From Methylobacterium sp. (GTDB lineage Bacteria > Pseudomonadota > Alphaproteobacteria > Rhizobiales > Beijerinckiaceae), in the NCBI GenBank assembly GCA_020252645.1, contig JADCCN010000005.1, positions 62,001 through 126,000 on the forward strand: a stretch of 64,000 nucleotides of DNA, written 5' to 3'. Positions 9,120 through 16,655 of this stretch are shown here, piece by piece. The position numbers and the translations under genes are program-made. Positions within the stretch are counted from its first letter, which is position 1. Every line of letters starts with the position of its first letter. The notes below the pieces were generated by a model. That model had not been told where the DNA came from, ran no database searches, and saw only the letters and a list, made by a program, of their open reading frames with translations.

Positions 9120-9220
9120 AGCATGATGTGTTCAGACGGAAGCACATCATGCTCTTATCTTATTATTATCGCATGCTTTTTTGTGAAAAACCGGATTCCA
9201 CTTTTTCACAGCATGCTCTA
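9117..9220 (+). repeat. Family A element, copy 1
   Basis: 104 bp including both flanking TA. Hairpin 1 has arms GAGCATGATGTG and CACATCATGCTC. After an AT-rich linker, hairpin 2 has GTGAAAAACCGGATTCCAC between GCATGC arms. The left TA lies inside the stop codon of the M16 partner gene. Confidence 0.9.
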
Positions 9221-9272
9221 GAGCATAACCTTATCGCAAAAGCGGGTTCCACTTTTGCGGATCATGCTCTGG
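9219..9272 (+). repeat. Family C short palindromic element
   Basis: Shares the TA of copy 1 and continues GAGCATAACC, CGCAAAAGCGGGTTCCAC, TTTTGCGGATCATGCTC. A shorter relative with the same end sequence and a single hairpin. Confidence 0.7.
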
Positions 9273-9284
9273 CAAACCTCGCGC

Positions 9285-9932
9285 TCAGGCCCCTGTGATC
9301 GGGATGGTGCGGTGTTTGGCCGGACTTTCCAGCATATCCAGCAGTGCGGCCGCGACAGCCGCCCGCGGTATCTTGCGAAGAACACTGGTTTCGGGTCCGG
9401 CCTCCGCCCAATCCTGTCCGGCTTCGTCGCTCATGGACGTGGGGCGCAGGATCGTCCAATCGAGCCCGGATGCCTGCAAGCGGGCTTCCGCCGCCGTGTG
9501 GTCGCGATATCCGATCCGGATCTTCGAACTTGCGATCAGCGCCCGGATCCAGAGGGGAAGTTTCTTCCACTGCTCGCCCGCTCCGAAGGCGCTCGTGTAG
9601 ACAATCCGTTTCGGCGCATCAGGATGCTTCATCGCCTCGACCAGGGCTGCCATCGTCCGCGAGCAGGTGTCGGGCGGCGAAACCAGCGGGGCCCAGGGGG
9701 AACGGGTCTTTCGATTGATCCCGATCGTCACGAGGATGGCGTCCGCTCCGGCCACGGCGCGCAGGAGTTCTGACGCTGAACCGAAATCCGATACTTCGAC
9801 CACGGAATCCGCGGGCGCTTCAAGACGGCCAGCGTCGCGAACGACGGCAATGGTGGACATGCCACGAAGCCTTGCCAAACGAAGCACCTGTCGTCCCGTC
9901 AACCCGCTTGCTCCAATAACAGCGATTCTCAT
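9285..9932 (-). CDS. NAD(P)H-binding atypical SDR (NmrA/YwnB-like)
   Basis: A 215-residue Rossmann protein beginning MRIAVIGASGLTGRQVLRLA, with the GASGxTG dinucleotide-binding loop of atypical short-chain reductases of the NmrA/BVR-B kind. RIVYTSAFGAG and LDWTILRPTSM are further family marks. Its start overlaps the dioxygenase stop by one base, so the two form an operon. The substrate is unknown. Confidence 0.8.
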   Translation of the reverse strand: MRIAVIGASGLTGRQVLRLARLRGMSTIAVVRDAGRLEAPADSVVEVSDFGSASELLRAVAGADAILVTIGINRKTRSPWAPLVSPPDTCSRTMAALVEAMKHPDAPKRIVYTSAFGAGEQWKKLPLWIRALIASSKIRIGYRDHTAAEARLQASGLDWTILRPTSMSDEAGQDWAEAGPETSVLRKIPRAAVAAALLDMLESPAKHRTIPITGA

Positions 9933-10621
9933 CAGCCCACCCTCCCGGCATATCGCGGCGCCAGAACAAGATCGAACTGCGCCTGATCAAGCCCATCGCT
10001 CCTGTTCAGGATGACAGCCATCCGGGCTTGCAGACCGGGATCGGCAACCCGCCGGAAAAAGCTGTCGATGCGGTTGCGCGGTTCATCGGCGAACCACATC
10101 TCCGTGGTAAAAGCCTCGCCCCCGGCGAGTTTCACCAGGACATGAATATGCGCGGTCCGGCGGATCAGCCCGAAATAGCGGTCATATCCGCCGGGACGAA
10201 TGGTTCTGAAGCTGTAGCGCCCTTCGGCATCCGTTGCGGTCACGCCAAAGCCGGCAAAACCGGGGTCGGACGCGCCCCCATCCTCGACGAGGTAGATGTT
10301 CCTGGCGTTGACCGACCAGATCTCCACGACCGCACCGGCAAGAGGCCTGCCGGTTATGTCCATGACCCGGCCCGAAACCATAATGTGCCGGCCCTGGGCA
10401 GGCTCCCCTCGCCTGTTCCGGGTCAGGTCGTTTGTCACAGGCTCGGGAAGCGTGGCGCGCGCCGGCAGAAACGGAAGACCGGATGGATCTCGCGGATAGA
10501 ATGGTCCGGCGGTCAGGAAAGGGGTTGGGGCCAATATGTCCGAGGCCGACAGCCTGCCGGGCATCAACAGGGCCGCAACAGCGGCCAGGATCCTCTTCAG
10601 AAGGGTGCGACGATTGTTCAA
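9932..10621 (-). CDS. Exported intradiol ring-cleavage dioxygenase homologue
   Basis: A 229-residue protein of the protocatechuate 3,4-dioxygenase/catechol 1,2-dioxygenase fold. All four iron ligands can be matched: Tyr110 (ARNIY), Tyr146 or 149 (PGGYDRYF), His158 and His160 (AHIHV). FLTAGPFYPRD near residue 36 is the N-terminal signature. The N-terminus NRRTLLKR followed by a hydrophobic stretch resembles a Tat signal, so it is probably exported, unlike classic cytoplasmic PcaH. First gene of a two-gene operon, divergent from an AraC regulator. Catechol-like substrate is inference. Confidence 0.82.
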   Translation of the reverse strand: MNNRRTLLKRILAAVAALLMPGRLSASDILAPTPFLTAGPFYPRDPSGLPFLPARATLPEPVTNDLTRNRRGEPAQGRHIMVSGRVMDITGRPLAGAVVEIWSVNARNIYLVEDGGASDPGFAGFGVTATDAEGRYSFRTIRPGGYDRYFGLIRRTAHIHVLVKLAGGEAFTTEMWFADEPRNRIDSFFRRVADPGLQARMAVILNRSDGLDQAQFDLVLAPRYAGRVG

Positions 10622-10666
10622 GGTCAGCTCCGTCTCGCGAACACCCCTCTTGATGTCGTATGATCG

Positions 10667-11635
10667 ATGCTGTTTTATCCAAATTTCTTATCCTGGAGTC
10701 TCACATTGGCCGAGCCGGACGCGATCCTGAGCGACCTCGACCTTGAGGGCTGGTTCTTCTGCGAAAGCCAATTGACCGCTCCGTGGGGTCTGGCTCTGCC
10801 GGGAGGGCGGCTTGCGGCCCTCCATGCCGTGCTCGAAGGACGTTGCCGGATCGATCTGCGCGGCAACGGGGTGGCGCGTGAACTTCAAGCGGGCGACGTT
10901 GCGTTTCTTCCCCTGGATACGCCCCACGCCCTGCGTTCCGGCCCGGATGTGGAGGCGATCCCCGTGGCCGATGTTCCCGGTCTGGATCGGCGTGACCGGC
11001 AGATGGTGCGCCTCGACCATGGCGGTGGCGGCGATCATGTGACACTGCTCACCGCCAGCTTCCGAACGACGGGCTCGCTTGCGCCGGTCGCGCTGTCCGG
11101 AATCGATCCGCTGATCGTTATTCCCGCCAGAAACCACGTCAAACTTGGCCTGCTGCTGGAGCTGTGCCGGGCCGAACATCATGCTCAAGGCTTCGGCCAA
11201 TCGGCGGTGCTGCGGCGACTTGGCGAGATCCTGTTCCTCGTGACGATGCAAGTCCTCGCGCAAAGAGGCTCATCCGGGACCGGCTGGCTGTCCGCCATCA
11301 ACGATCCCGGATTGGGGCGTGTCCTCGAAGCCGTTCACTCCCGACCCGGCGACATCTGGTCGGTCGATCATCTCGCAAAGATCGCCGGGATGTCGAGATC
11401 ATCCTTCGCCCGGGTGTTTCACGACCGGCTCGGCATGACACCCATGCGCTACCTGACGATGCTGCGCATCGACAAGGCGGCTGCACGCCTTGCAAAAACC
11501 CGCCAGCCGATTTCCCGGATCGCCCGGCAATGCGGCTACAGCTCCGTGCCCTCTTTCACGCGCGCCTTCGCAAAGGCCCGGGGCACGACGCCGTCGCAGT
11601 TCAGGAACCAGGCGCAAGCATTGCAGGCTGATTGA
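10667..11635 (+). CDS. AraC-family transcriptional regulator (cupin_6)
   Basis: 322 residues. The N-terminal cupin-type ligand domain (GWFFCESQLTAPWGLALPGG, LQAGDVAFLPLDTPHALR) is followed by two C-terminal helix-turn-helix units (WSVDHLAKIAGMSRSSFARV and ISRIARQCGYSSVPSFTRAF). It is 45 bases from, and divergent to, the dioxygenase/SDR operon, which it probably controls. The start at 10667 is the first ATG; a downstream TTG near 10706 is possible. Confidence 0.9.
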   Translation: MLFYPNFLSWSLTLAEPDAILSDLDLEGWFFCESQLTAPWGLALPGGRLAALHAVLEGRCRIDLRGNGVARELQAGDVAFLPLDTPHALRSGPDVEAIPVADVPGLDRRDRQMVRLDHGGGGDHVTLLTASFRTTGSLAPVALSGIDPLIVIPARNHVKLGLLLELCRAEHHAQGFGQSAVLRRLGEILFLVTMQVLAQRGSSGTGWLSAINDPGLGRVLEAVHSRPGDIWSVDHLAKIAGMSRSSFARVFHDRLGMTPMRYLTMLRIDKAAARLAKTRQPISRIARQCGYSSVPSFTRAFAKARGTTPSQFRNQAQALQAD

Positions 11636-11789
11636 AGCCGAAAAGGTTGAAATCCCCTGATTCCAGCATCATCGCCACCGTCTTTGCCCGCTATGGTCGG
11701 TTCGTCGCCTTGCTTGATGTCATCGGGTCACGCGCTACACCGAGCCAGACGGTCTCTGTCGGAGCGACGACCGGCACCCTGTCGACGGT

Positions 11790-11830
11790 TAGAGCGGCTG
11801 CCGATCTGAGTTAATCAGATCGACCGCTTA
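11790..11830 (+). repeat. 41-bp mini hairpin element flanked by TA
   Basis: TA, GAGCGG, then CGATCTGA-GTTAA-TCAGATCG as a perfect hairpin, then CCGCT and TA. It equals the second hairpin of family B standing alone, and shares its right TA with the next family A copy. Confidence 0.75.
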
Positions 11831-11932
11831 GAGCATGCTGTGAAAAAGTGGAATCCGGTTTTTCACAAAAAAGCATGCGATAACAATAAGAGAAGAGCAT
11901 GATGTGCTTCCGTCTGAACACATCATGCTATA
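11829..11932 (-). repeat. Family A element, copy 2
   Basis: Inverted relative to copy 1: GAGCATGCTGTGAAAAAGTG, CCGGTTTTTCAC, AAGCATGCG, then GAGCATGATGTG and CACATCATGC. The right end is altered (GCTATA instead of GCTCTA), where it meets another repeat. Confidence 0.88.
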
Positions 11933-11998
11933 AGCTCTTGATTTTACTCAATTTCTTTCGAAGAACCGGTATCCGCTTCCTGGGATGATGCTCTGAGC
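11933..11998 (-). repeat. Partial family B element encoding the FGE C-terminus
   Basis: On the minus strand it reads AGAGCATCATCC, GAAGCGGATACCGGTTCTTC, GAAAGAAATTGAG. The formylglycine-enzyme gene reads through it for about 16 codons to a TAA at 11944-11946. Confidence 0.75.
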
Positions 11999-12963
11999 GT
12001 TGGCCGGATGACACAGCGGAAACCGACATGGTTCGTCGAGGTGTCGACCGGCTCGGGGTGCCGTGCGGCCGGGCGGTAGCGCCGGCAATAATTTGGCGCG
12101 CACAGGTGCGAGCCACCCTTGAGAACTTTGCGCGGTATGCGTGCGGAATCCCTGGGGTCAATGCTGTCCTCCATGCGTGGTCCGCGCGGATTCTGGGGAA
12201 TGCAGCAGGCCTTGGCTTCCTCGGCGGCATGGCGCGCGACATACCAGTCATCTGTCCATTCCCAGACGTTGCCGATCATGTCGAACAATCCGTAGCCATT
12301 GGGCGCGTACGCCTTCACGGGCGAGGTCCGCTCATAGCCGTCAAGCTTGAGGTTCTGGGCCGGAAACACGCCCTGCCAAGTGTTTGCGACAGGCCTTCCA
12401 GCCGGATGGAGTTCGTCGCCCCAGGCGAACTCCTTGCCTTCGAGCCCACCCCGCGCGGCGAACTCCCACTCAGCCTCGGTCGGCAATTCCTTGCCGGCCC
12501 ATTTCGCATAGGCCATGGCGTCATGGTGGGTGACATGGACCACGGGGTGATCATCCAACCCACGGTTGGTGCTGTTTCGGCCATAAGGCCTGCGCCAGTT
12601 CGCCCCGAAGCTGAACTCCCACCAGGACAGGGGTTGGTTCATGTCCACCATGCCTTGCGGCGGCGTGAACACGAGGGAACCGGCCTTCAACATGCGTGGC
12701 ATTGCGCCCGGATAGTCTTCGGCGCGAGGCGGAATTTCGGCGAAGGTCGAATAGCCGGTGGCCTCGACAAAAGCACGAAACTGGCGGTTGGTCACGGGCG
12801 TCTGGTCCATCCAGAAGGGATCAACGGCGACACGGTGCGCCGGCCGCTCCTCCGGGTAATGATCGTTTGAACCCATGGCGAACGTGCCTCCGGGGATGAG
12901 GACCATCTCGGGATGCGATGCGCGCGGTTCCACGTCGAAGGTGGTTTTTGCTGTGGTGTCCAT
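11944..12963 (-). CDS. Formylglycine-generating enzyme family protein (SUMF1-like)
   Basis: 339 residues of the FGE-sulfatase fold. MVLIPGGTFAMGS at 20-32, PVVHVTHHDAMAYAKWAGKE at 140-159, TEAEWEFAARGG, and MIGNVWEWTDDW at 229-240 are standard. Both copper-binding catalytic cysteines are present: Cys288 and Cys293 in KGGSHLCAPNYCRRYR, and the end is NHVGFRC. This points to a real FGE, which converts Cys to formylglycine in sulfatases, rather than an EgtB-type relative. No sulfatase is encoded in the window. The last 16 residues (RASSQEADTGSSKEIE) come from an inserted palindromic element. Confidence 0.88.
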   Translation of the reverse strand: MDTTAKTTFDVEPRASHPEMVLIPGGTFAMGSNDHYPEERPAHRVAVDPFWMDQTPVTNRQFRAFVEATGYSTFAEIPPRAEDYPGAMPRMLKAGSLVFTPPQGMVDMNQPLSWWEFSFGANWRRPYGRNSTNRGLDDHPVVHVTHHDAMAYAKWAGKELPTEAEWEFAARGGLEGKEFAWGDELHPAGRPVANTWQGVFPAQNLKLDGYERTSPVKAYAPNGYGLFDMIGNVWEWTDDWYVARHAAEEAKACCIPQNPRGPRMEDSIDPRDSARIPRKVLKGGSHLCAPNYCRRYRPAARHPEPVDTSTNHVGFRCVIRPTLRASSQEADTGSSKEIE

Positions 12964-13054
12964 GATGGCAAATCATCGCAAGCACTCGCAACCCATTCAA
13001 TGCTCTTCGTCTTCTCGCCACGAAATCTGCTGTCTGCCCCGGTATGGCATTTTC

Positions 13055-13170
13055 TTACAGCATCGCCCGTTCCAGCGCCGCGCCGGGCGGCAGGCGTTGC
13101 GTTTCATCGGCAAGCCGTGCCTGGAAGGCGCGATCATAGGCGACAACCGGCGGGCGGACGATGGACGGCC
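13055..13170 (-). pseudogene. Orphan C-terminal gene fragment
   Basis: A minus-strand frame of about 37 codons ending in TAA at 13055-13057 reads ...PPVVAYDRAFQARLADE then TQRLPPGAALERAML. It looks like the tail of a real protein, with no start, and is cut off at its 5' side exactly where a family A element begins (13171). I do not recognise the family. Confidence 0.35.
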
Positions 13171-13274
13171 TAGAGCATGCTGTGAAAAAGTGGAATCCGG
13201 TTTTTCACAAAAAAGCATGCGATAATAATAAGAGAAGAGCATGATGTGCTTCCGTCTGAACACATGATGCTCTA
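13171..13274 (-). repeat. Family A element, copy 3
   Basis: TA-flanked 104-bp copy in the same orientation as copy 2, next to a family B element. CACATGATGC replaces CACATCATGC in hairpin 1. Confidence 0.88.
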
Positions 13275-13380
13275 GGGCATTTTTTCGAAGAAGCGGATAC
13301 CGGTTCGCGCAAAGAAAATGCGGTAAATCAAACGCTTAGAGCGGTTTCCGATCTGATTCAGTCAGATCGGCAACCGCTCT
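13275..13380 (+). repeat. Family B element
   Basis: GCATTTTTTCGAAGAAGCGG, ATACCGGTTCGCGCAAAGAA, AATGCGGTAAATCAA, then TTAGAGCGG and a hairpin ending in CCGCTCT. Two hairpin units separated by an internal TA. Confidence 0.8.
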
Positions 13381-13472
13381 TGGTGCAAGGAGCCATGTCA
13401 GGCTGACATCGCCGGGAAACTTCACTGACAGAAACACCAAGGAACAGGACTGTAATTGTTGGAAACATCACC

Positions 13473-14183
13473 CTATCGACTGACCTCAACACCGCCCCTT
13501 TGCAGGGCCGTCAGACTCCGGTCGATAACGGACAACAAGCCATATCGGACTGTTTCAATGTGCTGAGCGAGAAAACCGCACGCTTCCTCACATTTTCTTG
13601 CTCGGCACAATGCGATTATTTCGGCGTGTTCTTTTTCAGCCGTGTCCATTGCAGCGGTGTTGGACAGCTGGAGGCGGGTGTAGCGGTCACTGGTTTGCAG
13701 GAGGCTGGCAACGATCGCAAGGGTGCGAGGCTGGGCGGCGCGCGCATAAAGCGCAAGGTGGAACTCGGCGTTGATCTCGCCCCATTCGCGGATATTGCGG
13801 GTCGCAATGGAGTTGCGGAAGCGTATCTGGATGGCCTCCAGATGATCAAGATCAGATGGATCGAGCAATGGCAAAGAATGTGCCAGCAGGCGCGGTTCAA
13901 GAATTGCCCTCAGGTCAAAGACATCGTTGATCTCTTCCAGTGAAAGCTCGGAAACGACTGCCCCCTTGTGGGGGGAGATGCGAACAAGACCTTCTGCCTC
14001 GAGCTGGAACAGCGCTTCACGAACCGGAATGCGGCTGACATTGTAGGTCTCAGCCAGGGCATCCTGGCGCAATTGCGCCCCGGCGACATGCACTCCCGCG
14101 AGAATCGACTGTCGCAACTGATCCACGATCAGCGCGGACAACGTCCGGTGAGTGATGCGCCGATTCATCTTGATCCCCATCAT
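13473..14183 (-). CDS. GntR-family regulator with FCD domain
   Basis: A 236-residue FadR-subfamily regulator. The N-terminal winged helix covers residues 5-70 (LSALIVDQLRQSILAG, RIPVREALFQLEAEGLV) and the FCD ligand domain follows (EINDVFDLRAILEPRLLAHS, INAEFHLALYARA, EKEHAEIIALCRARK). It is divergent from a TRAP transporter and likely controls it. ATGs at 14183, 14180 and 14168 are all possible; the region farther upstream has no GntR character. An AT-rich stretch with TATAC repeats at about 14281-14293 may be its operator. Confidence 0.88.
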   Translation of the reverse strand: MMGIKMNRRITHRTLSALIVDQLRQSILAGVHVAGAQLRQDALAETYNVSRIPVREALFQLEAEGLVRISPHKGAVVSELSLEEINDVFDLRAILEPRLLAHSLPLLDPSDLDHLEAIQIRFRNSIATRNIREWGEINAEFHLALYARAAQPRTLAIVASLLQTSDRYTRLQLSNTAAMDTAEKEHAEIIALCRARKCEEACGFLAQHIETVRYGLLSVIDRSLTALQRGGVEVSR

Positions 14184-14607
14184 CGAGTAGCAGGCCCGAC
14201 TCTCAGCCTCGGGAACCGGCACTGCCCGTTCTCGCCTGCAAGCGTAATCGCAGGGGAGCGCTATTTGACAGCCCAATTTTATACAATATACCTTTAGGGG
14301 CGAAAATTGATGTAGGGAGGCGTTTTGACGCGATGTGAATTGGGTGATCCGATGTTTTTGTTGGTTGCGCAGAAAATCGTCCGATTTTCAATGAGCCGAC
14401 GGAGACATCAATCCCAAATTCACCGTGCTGAAGGTGGTGCTGGGCCGAAGGTGGTGTTGGGCCGAAGTTGGCGTTTTGGCGGGTAAATGCCTCGCGAAGG
14501 CAGGCCTTGCCGGAAAAAAGTCCGACCTCAGCGTCCCTCGCGCATGTTTTCGCACCAAAACACCATCAAAATCGCATCCCTCTATGAGTTTTCGCCCTGG
14601 GTCACGC
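14184..14607. other. Intergenic region between gntR and TRAP genes
   Basis: No gene is supported here. An AT-rich promoter-like stretch lies near 14275-14300. At 14430-14476 there is a 17-bp tandem repeat, GAAGGTGGTGCTGGGCC followed by GAAGGTGGTGTTGGGCC and a degenerate third copy. Confidence 0.5.
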
Positions 14608-14715
14608 TAGAGCGAAATTCGATCGGAATGAATGAGATCGACCGCTCTCTGCTTTTGTTGTGGATCGCATTTTCTTCGATCAACCGGTATCCACTGGATC
14701 GCAAAAATGCTCGAG
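14608..14715 (-). repeat. Family B element upstream of dctQ
   Basis: TAGAGCGAAATTCGATC, AATGAATGAGATCGACCGCT, then TGGATCGCATTTTCTTCGAT, CAACCGGTATCCACTGG and AAAAATGCTC. It lies 22 bases before the dctQ start, so it is probably in the 5' leader of the TRAP transcript. Confidence 0.78.
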
Positions 14716-14736
14716 TGCTGGGAGTGCAAGGCTTCG

Positions 14737-15360
14737 ATGGTCACGGATGTGGCTTCTGCGGCGAAACCTCACCGTGTCTTTCGGGGTGTCATCTGGGTGT
14801 CCGGCAGGCTGCTGGCCGCCGAGCGCGTTCTCGTAGCAGGGCTCATGGTTCTGTTGACCGGACTGATCTTGCTGAACGTCGTTACACGCTACACCCGCGT
14901 CCCGCTCTACTGGATCGATGAAGCTGCTGTCTATTCGGTCGTGTTCCTCACATTCATCGGCGCTTCCGCGATGACGCGCCTCAGAATGGATTTTGCTGTC
15001 ACCATTCTGACCGAGCGCTTCCCGGAGCACTGGGTCCGCCTTGCAAAGGTGATTTCGACCTGCCTCGTTCTTTTGTTCGGCCTTTTGCTGATCTGGATGT
15101 GTATGCTCTGGCTCGATCCGGTCGGCATAGCCCGTGCCGGGTTCGATATACGGAAATTCTCCGGAGAAACCTTCAATTTCATCTATACTGAGCGGACGCA
15201 GACGCTGAACTGGCCTTTGTGGACGCTTTACATGATCATGCCGCTATTCGCTGTCTGCATGACAATCCACAGTGCGGCCAACCTGCTTGAAGACCTTGGC
15301 CTTGCTCCGCGCGAGCCGCAAGGCAGCTTCCTTCAGTCCAACCTGGAAGGCATCAACTGA
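14737..15360 (+). CDS. dctQ: TRAP transporter small permease (DctQ)
   Basis: 207 residues, four predicted membrane helices (starting around 22, 58, 97 and 142 in LLAAERVLVAGLMVLLTGLI, VYSVVFLTFIGAS, LVLLFGLLLIWMCML and WTLYMIMPLFAVCM). The RMDF after helix 2 and WPLW before helix 4 fit the DctQ family. I chose ATG 14737 with GGAG/AAGG upstream; a longer frame from 14632 would be translated out of the palindromic element. The stop codon is 1 base from the dctM start. Confidence 0.85.
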   Translation: MVTDVASAAKPHRVFRGVIWVSGRLLAAERVLVAGLMVLLTGLILLNVVTRYTRVPLYWIDEAAVYSVVFLTFIGASAMTRLRMDFAVTILTERFPEHWVRLAKVISTCLVLLFGLLLIWMCMLWLDPVGIARAGFDIRKFSGETFNFIYTERTQTLNWPLWTLYMIMPLFAVCMTIHSAANLLEDLGLAPREPQGSFLQSNLEGIN

Positions 15361-15361
15361 C

Positions 15362-16627
15362 ATGCTGACCGGTGCGGCGATGTTGGCGGTCATGCTTGTC
15401 GGTGTGCCGATCGGCATCTGTCTTTGCATCGCCGGCATCGTTTTCGTGGTAGCCTCGGGCAATCCCATTCTGTTCCAGTCCTATCCGCTGCAGATGTTCG
15501 GCGGGGTCGACAGCTATGGGCTGATTGCGATTCCGCTCTTCATCCTGATCGGGGAGATCATGAATGGCGGCGGCATAACGCGGCGCATCGTGGATCTGGC
15601 CATGGCGTTTGTCGGCGCGCTCAAAGGTGGCCTCGCCTATGTCAATATCCTCGCCAACATGTTCGTGGCATCCATCCTTGGCTCGGCCACGGCCCAGGTC
15701 GCGATCATGTCGCAGATCATGGTGCCGGAGATGGAGAAGCAGGGTTATGACAAGGATTTTGCTGCGGGACTGACAGCCTATGGCGGCATGCTGGGGCCGA
15801 TCATTCCGCCGTCCGTGATGTTTGTCGTCTACAGCGTGATGGCGCAGGTTTCGGTTGGCGACATGCTGGTTGCCGGGATCCTGCCCGGGCTTATTCTCAC
15901 GGTCCTGTTCCTCGGCGTCATTGCCCTCATGGGTTTCGTCTACAACTACCCCCGGGCCCGGAAACAGACGTCAAGGGAGAGGGTTCTGACCATCCTGAGG
16001 GCCGCGCCGACCATGCTGATCCCGATCATCATTGTCGGGTCGATCCTGACCGGCCTCGCCAATGCCACGGAATCTGCCGCTGTCGGCGCGGTCGCGGCAA
16101 CCCTCATCGGCAAGTACTGGACGAAGGAACTCAAGTTCTCGCGCCTGCCGGACATGATGCTGCGCGCGGGGATCTACTCGGCGATCGTGCTGTTTCTGGT
16201 GGCCGCTGCAGCGGTTTTCTCGTGGGTGCTGATCTACGGAAAAGTTCCGCAGGCGACGGCAGCATGGGTGCAGACCGTCGCCAAGGATCCGGTCAGCTTC
16301 ATGTTGCTGGCCAACGTCATCCTGCTGGTGATCGGCACGGTCATAGACGGCATTCCGGGTCTGATCATGACCGTGCCGATCCTGTTGCCGATCGCAACCG
16401 AAGTCTACGGGATTGATCCTCGCCACTTTGGCGTGGTCGTCGTCATCAATCTCGTGCTGGGCCTGCTGTCGCCCCCCGTTGGGCTGTGCTTCTTTGTCGC
16501 CGCCGCTGTGACGGGCGCAAAGGCCGGGCGGATGTTCATGGTCACGCTTCCCTTTTTTGGCGTGGCCTGCGTGCTGCTCATCTTGCTGTCTGTTTACCCG
16601 TGGTTGTCGCTCGCCCTGTCGAAATGA
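15362..16627 (+). CDS. dctM: TRAP transporter large permease (DctM)
   Basis: 421 residues, about a dozen membrane helices. Family segments include GVPIGICLCIAG, FGGVDSYGLIAIPLFILIGE, GSATAQVAIMSQIMVP, LTAYGGMLGPIIPPSVMFV and GLLSPPVGLCFFVA. DctM is the ion-coupled permease subunit that receives ligand from the periplasmic DctP protein. Second gene of a dctQ-dctM-dctP operon. Confidence 0.93.
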   Translation: MLTGAAMLAVMLVGVPIGICLCIAGIVFVVASGNPILFQSYPLQMFGGVDSYGLIAIPLFILIGEIMNGGGITRRIVDLAMAFVGALKGGLAYVNILANMFVASILGSATAQVAIMSQIMVPEMEKQGYDKDFAAGLTAYGGMLGPIIPPSVMFVVYSVMAQVSVGDMLVAGILPGLILTVLFLGVIALMGFVYNYPRARKQTSRERVLTILRAAPTMLIPIIIVGSILTGLANATESAAVGAVAATLIGKYWTKELKFSRLPDMMLRAGIYSAIVLFLVAAAAVFSWVLIYGKVPQATAAWVQTVAKDPVSFMLLANVILLVIGTVIDGIPGLIMTVPILLPIATEVYGIDPRHFGVVVVINLVLGLLSPPVGLCFFVAAAVTGAKAGRMFMVTLPFFGVACVLLILLSVYPWLSLALSK

Positions 16628-16655
16628 ACCCAAACTCAAAATCAGGAGGAATATC

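Noticed and set aside
9117-9220. Family A hairpins as ordinary rho-independent terminators
   Set aside because: The near-identical 104-bp sequence in both orientations with TA flanks, some within operons, points to a mobile repeat; terminator activity is possible but secondary.
12997-13263. Small minus-strand ORF starting inside element copy 3 (MFRRKHIMLFSYYY)
   Set aside because: The same peptide appears from every family A copy, as it is just the element translated.
14632-14736. N-terminal extension of dctQ
   Set aside because: The extra 35 codons are translated from a family B element; ATG 14737 has a better ribosome-binding site and family-like start.
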